Shown one piece after another: positions 41,256-48,721 of a DNA stretch of 64,000 nt (positions are counted from its first letter, which is position 1; each line of letters begins with the position of its first letter). Source of the stretch: Streptomyces sp. NK15101. Its GTDB lineage: Bacteria; Actinomycetota; Actinomycetes; Streptomycetales; Streptomycetaceae. The notes beneath the pieces were generated by a model that was not told where the DNA came from, ran no database searches, and was given only the letters and a program-made list of their open reading frames with translations. The stretch spans positions 186,001 to 250,000 of the forward strand of contig NZ_JAINVG010000001.1 of the NCBI RefSeq assembly GCF_020400725.1. Direction: 5' to 3'. The translations under genes and the position numbers were made by a program.

Positions 41256-42800
41256 CCCGGCGACCGTCAGCCGGATCGGGATCCCGGCGGTCTCGTCCGC
41301 CGGGATCTCCACCGGGTCCGCGGCGAAGGCGGTGAGGTCGGCCCGGAAGCCCGGGGCGATCCGGCCCGCCACCGCCTCCTCCCCCGCTGCGAGCGCCGCG
41401 TGCGTGGTCATCCCCTCCAGGGCCATCAGGCCGGTGAGCCCGTGCCGGGCGGCGGCCGCGCCGCGCGGGGCGCGGGCGGTGGCGAGGACCTGACGGGCGT
41501 CGTGGTGGGCGATGGGCCAGTCGGAGCCGAGCGCGAGGTGCGCCCCGGCGTCCCGCAGGTCGCGGCAGCGCCAGGCGCGGGCGGCCCGCTCCCCGCCGAG
41601 CCGCCGGGACCACTCGTCGGTGTGGTCGGCGCGGGTGTACGCGGTGTGCGGGGGCTGCATCGAGGCGACGACGCCGAGCGCGGCGAAGCGTCCGAGCTGG
41701 TCGTCGGGGACGGTCTCGATGTGCTCGACGCGGTGGCGGGGGCCGCCCTTGCCGAGGCCTTCGACGGTGTCGAGGACGTGCCGGACGGCGGCGTCGCCGA
41801 TGGCGTGGGTGGCGGTGCCGACACCGGCCCGGTGGAGCCGGCGCACGGCGGCGGAGTAGGCGGCCGGGTCGGGCCAGAAGGCGTCGGTGCCCTGGCCGTG
41901 GCAGTCGGCGTGTTCCAGCCAGGCGGTGCCGCCCTCGACGGTGCCGTCCATGAAGAACTTCACGCCGCCGATCGCCCACAGCCGTCCGGCCCGCTCCTGG
42001 AGCCGTACGAGTCCGTCGATCTCCTCGGGGCCGGCGCCGGGCATGCACCAGGGGGCGAGGCGCAGGCGGACCGGCAGGTGGCCGTCCTCCTCGACGCCGG
42101 CGAGGAGTCCGGGGACGTCGTGTCCGCCGAGGTCCATGACGTGGGCGGCGGTGAGGCCGGTGGCGGCCATGGCGCCGAGCAGCTCGACGAGCCGGTCGCG
42201 GCGCTCGGCGTACGGCTGGGCGGGCAGCACCGGGGTCATCAGGTCCATGGCGGCGTGTTCGACGAGGTGCCCGGTGGGGCGGCCGTCGGCGCCGCAGACG
42301 ATCTCGGAGTGCTGGGCGAAGGCGCGGGGGCCCTCGATCCCGGCGGCCTTGAGGGCGGCCGCGCTGACGAGGGCGGAGTGTCCGTCGTAGAGGCGCAGGT
42401 GGGCGGGGGCGCCGTCGAGGGCGTCCTCGACGAGGTCGTGGTGGACGGGCCGCCCGCCGAAGACGTTGTGGTCGAGGCCGAAGCCGAGGACCCAGCCGTC
42501 GCGGCGTTCGGCGGTGCGGAGGGCGGCGCGCAGTCCTTCGAGGTCGGTGACGGCCGAGAGGTCGGTGCCGGTGGACATCTCCAGGCCCCAGACGGGGTGG
42601 CTGTGGGCGTCGGTGAGGCCGGGGGTGAGGGTGGCGCCGGCGAGGTCGACCGTCTCGGTGCCGGGGCCGGCCCAGGTGCGGGCCTCCGCGTCGGTGCCGA
42701 GGGCGGTGATCAGTCCGTCGTGGACGGCGACAGCGGTGTGCCGGGAGAGGCCGGGGGTGCGGACGCGGGCGTTGACGAGGAGGAGGTCGGGTGCGGGCAC
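41232..42800 (-). CDS. Amidohydrolase family protein (YtcJ/NfdA-like)
   Basis: A 522-aa metal-dependent hydrolase of the amidohydrolase_3 type: LTPGLTDAHSHPVWGLE (HxH metal motif), GGVKFFMDGTVEGGTAW (carboxylated-lysine region), ATHAIGDAA, RVEHIETV and ALGSDWPIA with the metal-binding Asp. Relatives act on formamides or other amides. The GTG start at 42800 overlaps the end of the APC permease gene by 91 nt, suggesting a transporter-hydrolase operon. The C-terminus ends RITYRG inside the tandem repeat. Confidence 0.87.
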   Translation of the reverse strand: MPAPDLLLVNARVRTPGLSRHTAVAVHDGLITALGTDAEARTWAGPGTETVDLAGATLTPGLTDAHSHPVWGLEMSTGTDLSAVTDLEGLRAALRTAERRDGWVLGFGLDHNVFGGRPVHHDLVEDALDGAPAHLRLYDGHSALVSAAALKAAGIEGPRAFAQHSEIVCGADGRPTGHLVEHAAMDLMTPVLPAQPYAERRDRLVELLGAMAATGLTAAHVMDLGGHDVPGLLAGVEEDGHLPVRLRLAPWCMPGAGPEEIDGLVRLQERAGRLWAIGGVKFFMDGTVEGGTAWLEHADCHGQGTDAFWPDPAAYSAAVRRLHRAGVGTATHAIGDAAVRHVLDTVEGLGKGGPRHRVEHIETVPDDQLGRFAALGVVASMQPPHTAYTRADHTDEWSRRLGGERAARAWRCRDLRDAGAHLALGSDWPIAHHDARQVLATARAPRGAAAARHGLTGLMALEGMTTHAALAAGEEAVAGRIAPGFRADLTAFAADPVEIPADETAGIPIRLTVAGGRITYRG

Positions 42801-44251
42801 GAGGGGTCTGATCCTTCGGTGTCGGGTTCGGCGGCGAAGCGGGCGTAGGTCTCGGGGCGGGTGCGGCGGAGCCGGTGCGCGAGGAGGAGCCCGAGGACGA
42901 GGACGGCGGGGACGACGGCGACGAGGACGGTGTTGACGGTGGTGGAGGCGCCGGTGAACAGATCGACCTTGGAGGCAACGAGCCAGAGGGCGACGGCGAG
43001 CAGCACGGCGGCGGCGGCCGGAGCGACGAGGGTGCGCAGGGCGCCCTCCTGGTGCGGGACGCGCCGGAAGTAGCGGATGACGGCGAGGGCGGCGAGCAGC
43101 ATCAGCGCCATGAGGCCGAGCATGCCGGGGGTGTTCACCCAGAGCAGCAGCTGGGTGTACGGGTCGGCGCCGGCGGCGGCGAAGCCGAGCACGATGACGG
43201 CGCCGAGCACGGTCTGGGCGACGCCGGCGAGGTACGGGGAGCGGTGGCGCGGGTGGACGCGGCCGAGGGCGGCGGGCAGGACGCCCTCCTCGGCGAGCGC
43301 GAGCCCGTAGCGGTTGATCGCGTTGTGGAAGGCGAGGAGCGAGGCGATGATGCTGGTCACGATGAAGACGTGCATCAGGTCGGCGGCCCAGCCCCCGACG
43401 TAGGTGGTGATGGCGGCGAAGAAGAGTCCGCCGGTGTCGCCCGCGGCGGCCTCGACGACCTTGTCGTCGCCGAAGGCCTGGATGACGGTCCAGACGACGA
43501 AGGCGTAGAAGAGCCCGAGGAAGCCGACCGCGATGTAGGTGGCGCGGGGGATGGTGCGGGCCGGGTCGCGGGCCTCGCGGCGGTAGATGACGGTCGACTC
43601 GAAGCCGGTGAAGGCGGAGAAGGCGAAGGCGAGCACGGCGGCGGTGCCGGGGACGAACACGTTGCCGGGGGCGAAGGAGCCGAGCGAGATCCCGTCGGCG
43701 CCTCCCTCGATCAGGACGCCGGCGGCGAGGAGCACGAGGATCCCGGTCTCGGCGACGAGGAGGACGCCCAGGACCTTGGCGCCGAAGTCGATGGAGCGGT
43801 AGCCGCCGTACCAGATGAGCAGCAGTCCGGCGAGGGCGATCGGCAGCCAGGGCAGGTCGACGCCCCACAGGGCGTGGGCGGTGTCGGCGGTGGCGGAGCC
43901 GAGGAGTCCGTAGACGCCGATCTCCATGCCGTTGTAACCGACCATGGCGACGAGGGCGGCGGCGATGCCGAGGGGTTTGCCGAGGCCCTGGGCGACGTAC
44001 GCGTAGAAGGCGCCGGCGCTGCGGACGTGGCGGCTCATCGCGGTGAAGCCGACGGCGAAGACGGCGAGGGTGAGGCCGGCGAGGAGGTATCCGGCCGGGG
44101 CGCCGATGCCGCCGAGGACGAGGGCGATGGGGGCGACGCCGGCCATGACGGTGAGCGGGGCGGCGGCGGACACGACGAAGAAGGAGATGTCCGCGGTGGT
44201 GAGCGTGCCGGTGCGGAGCCCGGGCGGCTCGTCGGACGTGCTGGACGACAT
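42710..44251 (-). CDS. APC family amino acid/amine permease
   Basis: The 513-aa protein has about 12 membrane helices and APC features in the first helix (FFVVSAAAPLTVMAGVAPIAL) and later (AFSAFTGFESTVIYRREARDPARTIPRA). The last 45 residues are Ser/Pro-rich and low-complexity because they are read in a second frame over the amidohydrolase start; the functional end may be near ETYARFAAEP. Substrate is unknown. Divergent from the TetR gene at 44363, which probably controls it. Confidence 0.9.
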   Translation of the reverse strand: MSSSTSDEPPGLRTGTLTTADISFFVVSAAAPLTVMAGVAPIALVLGGIGAPAGYLLAGLTLAVFAVGFTAMSRHVRSAGAFYAYVAQGLGKPLGIAAALVAMVGYNGMEIGVYGLLGSATADTAHALWGVDLPWLPIALAGLLLIWYGGYRSIDFGAKVLGVLLVAETGILVLLAAGVLIEGGADGISLGSFAPGNVFVPGTAAVLAFAFSAFTGFESTVIYRREARDPARTIPRATYIAVGFLGLFYAFVVWTVIQAFGDDKVVEAAAGDTGGLFFAAITTYVGGWAADLMHVFIVTSIIASLLAFHNAINRYGLALAEEGVLPAALGRVHPRHRSPYLAGVAQTVLGAVIVLGFAAAGADPYTQLLLWVNTPGMLGLMALMLLAALAVIRYFRRVPHQEGALRTLVAPAAAAVLLAVALWLVASKVDLFTGASTTVNTVLVAVVPAVLVLGLLLAHRLRRTRPETYARFAAEPDTEGSDPSCPHPTSSSSTPASAPPASPGTPLSPSTTD

Positions 44252-44362
44252 GGGTGGGGAGGCCCTTCTGCGACGGGAGCAGGAAACCTAAAGCCTTTCG
44301 GTTGGCGCAATGTAGCCTCGTGCCCGACGATTCGGGAAGACCTGAACTGGGGGAAAACCTTC

Positions 44363-44977
44363 ATGGGCCGGCCGCGCACACCCCTCCTCGACCGGGAGCG
44401 CATCACCACCACAGCGCTCGAACTCGTGGACGAGCAGGGCGAGTTCAGCGTCCCGCAGATCGCCCGCCGACTCGGCGCGCAGACGGCCTCGGTGTACCAC
44501 CATGTGGACGGCCGGGACGGCATCGTGGAGCTGCTGCGGGAGCGGGTCTGCGACGCCATCGACGACGACGCCTTCGAGCTGACGCCCTGGGACGCGGCCA
44601 TGACCGCCTGGGCCCGCTCGTACCGCGCCGCCTTCGCCGCCCACCCGCGCGCGATCCCGCTGCTCACCGCCTCGCCGGTGCGCGCCCCCAAGGTGCTCCA
44701 GCAGTACGAGAAGGCCGTCGCCCGCCTCCTGGACGCGGGCTTCCCGCTGTCGGCCGTGATGCCGGTGATCATCGGCCTGGAGAACCTGGTGCTCGGCTCG
44801 GCCCTCGACATGGCGGCGCCCGAGATGATGTGGGAGCTGGCCGACGAGACGGCCACCCCCCAGCTGGCCCGCGCCCTCGGCGCGGTCTCCGAGGGCCGGT
44901 CCGACCGGGCCTTCGAGCTGGCCCTCGCCGGCTATCTGGCCCACGTCCGGGCGCTGCTCGACGCGGATCAGCTGTAG
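44363..44977 (+). CDS. TetR family transcriptional regulator
   Basis: A 204-aa regulator with an N-terminal HTH (FSVPQIARRLGAQTASVYHH) and a TetR_C-like ligand domain (MPVIIGLENLVLGSAL). ATG 44363 is preceded by GGGGGAAAA. The 111-nt spacer shared with the permease gene should hold the operator, but I saw only weak inverted repeats there (AACC...GGTT near 44287-44305). Probably controls the permease/amidohydrolase pair. Confidence 0.88.
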   Translation: MGRPRTPLLDRERITTTALELVDEQGEFSVPQIARRLGAQTASVYHHVDGRDGIVELLRERVCDAIDDDAFELTPWDAAMTAWARSYRAAFAAHPRAIPLLTASPVRAPKVLQQYEKAVARLLDAGFPLSAVMPVIIGLENLVLGSALDMAAPEMMWELADETATPQLARALGAVSEGRSDRAFELALAGYLAHVRALLDADQL

Positions 44978-45356
44978 GACCGGAGCTCGATCAGCCGCCC
45001 CTCCGGGTCGCGGAGGTGGGCGGTGCGCAGACCGGGGCCCCACTCGGGGCGGTCGGCCGCGCCGAGCACGGGAGCGCCGCCGGCCTCCGGGCAGAGGGCG
45101 AGGGCCTCGTCCACGTCGTCCACCCGCAGCACCGGCATCGCACTGCCCTGGGCCGGCTCCGGACGGGCCGGCAGGTCCCCGGTGCCGAGACGGAGGCCAT
45201 CGGGGCGCGGTCGAACAGCACCAGCACGCCCCGGCCGTCCGCCTCCCAGTCGGCGTACGGCCCGCCCGGCCCGCCCTTGTCGAGCTCCGCGCCGGTCACC
45301 GGCGGGTACGTCGAGCGGGCGCGCGACCCCGAGTACCGCAGGCGCGTCTCCGTCAC
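44968..45356 (-). pseudogene. Frameshifted VOC (glyoxalase/bleomycin-resistance) gene remnant
   Basis: Two adjacent minus-strand frames together read as one VOC protein: KGGPGGPYADWEADGRGVLV-like sequence ending FDRAPM near 45195, then, after a one-step frame change, GLRLGTGDLPARPEP, VLRVDDVDEALALCPEAGG and WGPGLRTAHLRDPEGRLIEL to the stop at 44968. The VOC C-terminal motif DPEGRLIEL is intact. The N-terminal third of the fold is missing. Both degradation and a base-call error could explain the frame change. Confidence 0.6.
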
Positions 45357-45420
45357 CCCCGCCCCCGCGGGCCGGGCCCTCCTCGCGGAGCTCGAAGCCG
45401 ACCTGATCCGAAAACAGGCC
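45298..45420 (+). pseudogene. Fragment of a MarR-type regulator C-terminus
   Basis: A plus-strand frame reads GYVERARDPEYRRRVSVTPA then GRALLAELEADL, the wing and start of the last helix of MarR proteins (usual form LVERRxDPxDRRxxLVxLTxAG). There is no HTH before it and no proper end after it: the sequence runs into the glnE gene on the other strand. It overlaps the VOC remnant's start, so two broken genes are joined here. Confidence 0.45.
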
Positions 45421-48408
45421 CTAGGCCCCGTAGAAGAGCTCCTCGACGACGGCCCTGGCCCGGCGGGTGATCCGGCGGTAGTCGTCGACCATCTCGCCGA
45501 CGTGACCCGCCTCGTACCCCAGGTACCGCCCCACCGCGGCGAGTTCGCGCGGCTCCGACGGGAAGGTGTCGCCGGGGCGGCCGCGGACCAGCATCACCGC
45601 GTTGCGCACGCGGGTGGCGAGGACCCAGGCCTCGTCGAGGGTCTGCGCCTCCTCCGCCGGGATCAGGCCCACCGCGTGGGCGGCGGCCAGGGCCTCCCGG
45701 GTACGGGTCGTGCGCAGGCCCGGTTCGGCCCAGCCGTGCCGCATCTGGAGCAGCTGGACCGTCCACTCGACGTCGCTGAGACCGCCGCGCCCGAGCTTGG
45801 CGTGGAGCGTCGGGTCGGCGCCGCGCGGCAGCCGCTCGGACTCCATCCGGGCCTTGAGGCGGCGGATCTCGCGGACCGCGTCCTCGCCGAGGCCTTCCGC
45901 CGGATAGCGCAGCGGGTCGACGAGTTCGACGAAGCGGTCCGCCAGGTCCAGGTCTCCCGCCATCGGTGCGGCGCGCAGCAGCGCCTGGCTCTCCCAGACG
46001 AGCGACCAGCGGCGGTAGTAGGCCTCGTACGACTTCAGGCTGCGCACCAGGGGGCCGCTCTTGCCCTCCGGGCGGAGGTCCGCGTCGATCAGCAACGGCG
46101 GGTCTGCCGTGGGCAGTTGGAGCAGTCTTCGCATCTCGGCGACCACCCGGTTCGCGGCCCGGGACGCCTCCTGCTCGTCGACGCCCTCGCGCGGCTCGTG
46201 CACGAACAGCACGTCGGCGTCGGAGCCGTACCCGAGCTCGTGGCCGCCGAAGCGGCCCATGCCGATCACCGCGAACCGGGTCGGCAGCTCCTCGCCCCAC
46301 TCCGCGCGCACGGCGGCCCGCAGGGCGCCCGCGATCGTCGCCGCGTTGAGGTCGGTGACGGCCTCCCCCACCCGGTCGACGAGCGCGCCCGGATCGGACT
46401 CGCGAGGGCTGTCCTCGGTGCCGTACGAGCCGATGAGATCGGCCGCGGCGGTGCGGAACAGCTCCCTGCGGCGCACCCCGCGGGCCGCCGCGACCGCCTG
46501 CTCGGCGTCGTCCGCGCGGCGCACCGCCGCCAGGACCTCCTGCTCCAGGTGGTCGCGGCCGCGCGGCTTCAGGCCCTCCGGGTCGCCGAGGATCGCGACG
46601 GCCTCGGGGGCGCGGAGCAGCAGGTCGGGGGCGAGGCGCCCGGCGGACAGGACCCGGGCGAGGTTCTCGGCGGCGGCGCCCTCGTCGCGGAGCAGCCGCA
46701 GGTACCAGGGGGTCTTGCCGAGGGCGTCGGAGACCTTGCGGAAGCCGAGGAGTCCGGCGTCCGGGTCGGCGGAGTCGGCGAACCAGCCGAGCAGCACCGG
46801 GAGCAGCGTCCGCTGGATCGCGGCCTTCCGGCTCACCCCGGAGGCCAGCGCCTCCAGATGGCGCAGGGCGGCGGCGGGGTCCGCGTACCCGAGCGCTTCG
46901 AGCCGCTGCCCGGCCGCCTTCGGACTGAGCCGGATCTCGCCGGGGGCGAGCTGGGCGACCGCGTCGAGCAGCGGCCGGTAGAAGAGCTTCTCGTGCAGGC
47001 GCCGGACGACGGCGGCGTGCCGCTTCCACTCCTTGTTGAGCTCGGCGACCGGGTCGGTGCGCAGCCCGAGGGAGCGGCCGAGGCGGCGCAGGTCGGCCTC
47101 GTCCTCGGGGACGAGGTGGGTGCGGCGCAACCGGTACAGCTGGATGCGGTGCTCCATGGCCCGCAGGAAGCGGTACGCCTCGTCGAGCTGGGAGGCGTCG
47201 GCGCGGCCGACGTAGCCGCCGGCGGCGAGGGCGGCGAGCGCGTCGAGGGTGGTGCCGCTGTGCAGGGTGGCGTCGCTGCGGCCGTGCACCAGCTGGAGGA
47301 GCTGGACGGCGAACTCGACGTCCCTGAGGCCGCCGGGACCGAGCTTGAGCTCGCGCTCGACCTGGGCGACGGGGATGCCGGCGACGACGCGGCGGCGCAT
47401 CTGCTGCACGTCGGGGACGAAGTTCTCGCGCTCGGCCGCCTGCCAGACCAGCGGGGAGACCGCGTCGATGTACTGGGCGCCCAGCTCGGGGTCGCCGGCC
47501 ACCGCGCGCGCCTTGAGCAGCGCCTGGAACTCCCAGGTCTTGGCCCACCGCTGGTAGTAGGCGAGGTGGGAGGAGAGCGTGCGGACGAGGGGGCCGTTGC
47601 GGCCCTCGGGGCGCAGGTTGGCGTCGACCGGCCAGATGGTGCCCTCGACGGTGGTCTCCGAGCAGATCCGCATCAGATGGGAGGCGAGGCGGGTCGCGGC
47701 CTGGATCGCCTTCCCCTCGTCGGCGCCCTCGGTGGGTTCCCCGACGAAGATCACGTCGACGTCGGAGACGTAGTTCAGCTCGTGGCCGCCGCACTTGCCC
47801 ATCGCGATCACCGCGAGCCGGCACGTGGCGGCGTCGGCCGGCGCGGCCGTACGGGCGATGGCGAGCGCGGCGCGCAGGGTCGCCGTCGCCAGGTCCGCGA
47901 GCTCGGCGGCGGTCTGGGCGACGTCGGTGGTGCCGCACACGTCACGGGCCGCTATGGCGAGGAGGCAGCGGCGGTAGGCGACCCGCAGCGACACCGGGTC
48001 GACGGCCTCGGCGAGCCCCTGCTCGAACTCGGCGAGCCCCGGGTGCAGGTCGGCCGCCTCGTACGTGACGAGGGACTCCCAGTCGCGGGGGTGCCGGGCC
48101 AGGTGGTCGGCGAGCGCCTCGGAGGCGCCGAGCACGCCGAGGAGCCGGTCCCGGAACGGCTTCGCGGAGAGCAGCGTGGTGGTGAGGGTCTGCCGCTCCG
48201 TCTCGGCCTGCGCCTCGACGAGGCGGACCAGCCCGCGCAGGGCGAGGTCGGGATCGGCGGTGGCGCCGAGGGCGTCGAGGAGGACGGGGTCGCCGCGCAG
48301 CGCGGACAGCTCGGGCACGTCGAGGAGCCGTTCGGCCCCCGAGGGGTCGGTGAACCCGTGCCGCAGCAGACGTGAGAACGTGCTGCTCCTGCGTCCCGGC
48401 ACCGTCAT
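45421..48408 (-). CDS. glnE: Bifunctional glutamine synthetase adenylyltransferase/deadenylase
   Basis: GlnE adds or removes AMP on the tyrosine of GSI (GlnA, 4078-5502) to tune activity. The 995-aa protein has two nucleotidyltransferase domains, each with the G-GG-ELxxxSDxD motif: GKCGGHELNYVSDVDVIF in the N-terminal half and GRFGGHELGYGSDADVLF in the C-terminal half, each followed by an ANLRPEG/ADLRPEG segment. ATG 48408 (MTVPGRRSSTF) follows GGAGGGAG by 8 nt and is preferred to an in-frame start 27 nt upstream. Confidence 0.97.
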   Translation of the reverse strand: MTVPGRRSSTFSRLLRHGFTDPSGAERLLDVPELSALRGDPVLLDALGATADPDLALRGLVRLVEAQAETERQTLTTTLLSAKPFRDRLLGVLGASEALADHLARHPRDWESLVTYEAADLHPGLAEFEQGLAEAVDPVSLRVAYRRCLLAIAARDVCGTTDVAQTAAELADLATATLRAALAIARTAAPADAATCRLAVIAMGKCGGHELNYVSDVDVIFVGEPTEGADEGKAIQAATRLASHLMRICSETTVEGTIWPVDANLRPEGRNGPLVRTLSSHLAYYQRWAKTWEFQALLKARAVAGDPELGAQYIDAVSPLVWQAAERENFVPDVQQMRRRVVAGIPVAQVERELKLGPGGLRDVEFAVQLLQLVHGRSDATLHSGTTLDALAALAAGGYVGRADASQLDEAYRFLRAMEHRIQLYRLRRTHLVPEDEADLRRLGRSLGLRTDPVAELNKEWKRHAAVVRRLHEKLFYRPLLDAVAQLAPGEIRLSPKAAGQRLEALGYADPAAALRHLEALASGVSRKAAIQRTLLPVLLGWFADSADPDAGLLGFRKVSDALGKTPWYLRLLRDEGAAAENLARVLSAGRLAPDLLLRAPEAVAILGDPEGLKPRGRDHLEQEVLAAVRRADDAEQAVAAARGVRRRELFRTAAADLIGSYGTEDSPRESDPGALVDRVGEAVTDLNAATIAGALRAAVRAEWGEELPTRFAVIGMGRFGGHELGYGSDADVLFVHEPREGVDEQEASRAANRVVAEMRRLLQLPTADPPLLIDADLRPEGKSGPLVRSLKSYEAYYRRWSLVWESQALLRAAPMAGDLDLADRFVELVDPLRYPAEGLGEDAVREIRRLKARMESERLPRGADPTLHAKLGRGGLSDVEWTVQLLQMRHGWAEPGLRTTRTREALAAAHAVGLIPAEEAQTLDEAWVLATRVRNAVMLVRGRPGDTFPSEPRELAAVGRYLGYEAGHVGEMVDDYRRITRRARAVVEELFYGA

Positions 48409-48721
48409 TCCGCCGCTCCCTCCGAGCAGGTCCAAGCCCAGGGACGAACCCGGGGGATCGAGCCTATCCGCAGCGCGGGGCGCGGGCGTCCGGGGTCCGA
48501 CCCGGAAGACCTGATCCGAAGGACCTGATCCGCAGGACCTGATCGGGGAGACCTGGTCCGGGAGACGGGCCCGGGGGCCGCGGTCCGTAGTGGATCACAC
48601 GTGATGTCCCGCACATTGGTGGCTTTTCGGGCCCGATGAACCGTATTTCTTGAAAGTTCGTCTTGCCTTCGGCGGGACCGCCCCGCCCGTCCGACCTCAT
48701 GGGAAAGCACGCCACCGAGAC
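48409..48721. other. Intergenic region between glnE and the PIG-L gene
   Basis: About 310 nt without a gene. It contains a 14-bp tandem repeat (48504-48563), a small palindrome ATCAC-AC-GTGAT near 48595-48606, and the divergent promoters of both genes, which I could not assign. Confidence 0.6.
48504..48563. repeat. 14-bp tandem repeat, four units
   Basis: GACCTGATCC-type cores start at 48508, 48522, 48536 and 48550, an exact 14-nt period, with small changes in the spacer and in the last unit (GACCTGGTCC). It could be a binding-site array or a replication-slippage tract. Confidence 0.75.

Noticed and set aside
44252..44362. Clear TetR operator between the permease and TetR genes
   Set aside because: Only a 4-bp AACC/GGTT repeat was seen, too weak to call.
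44254..48375. A 1,373-codon plus-strand frame over glnE
   Set aside because: Antisense shadow of glnE; only its short MarR-like piece at 45298-45420 looks real.
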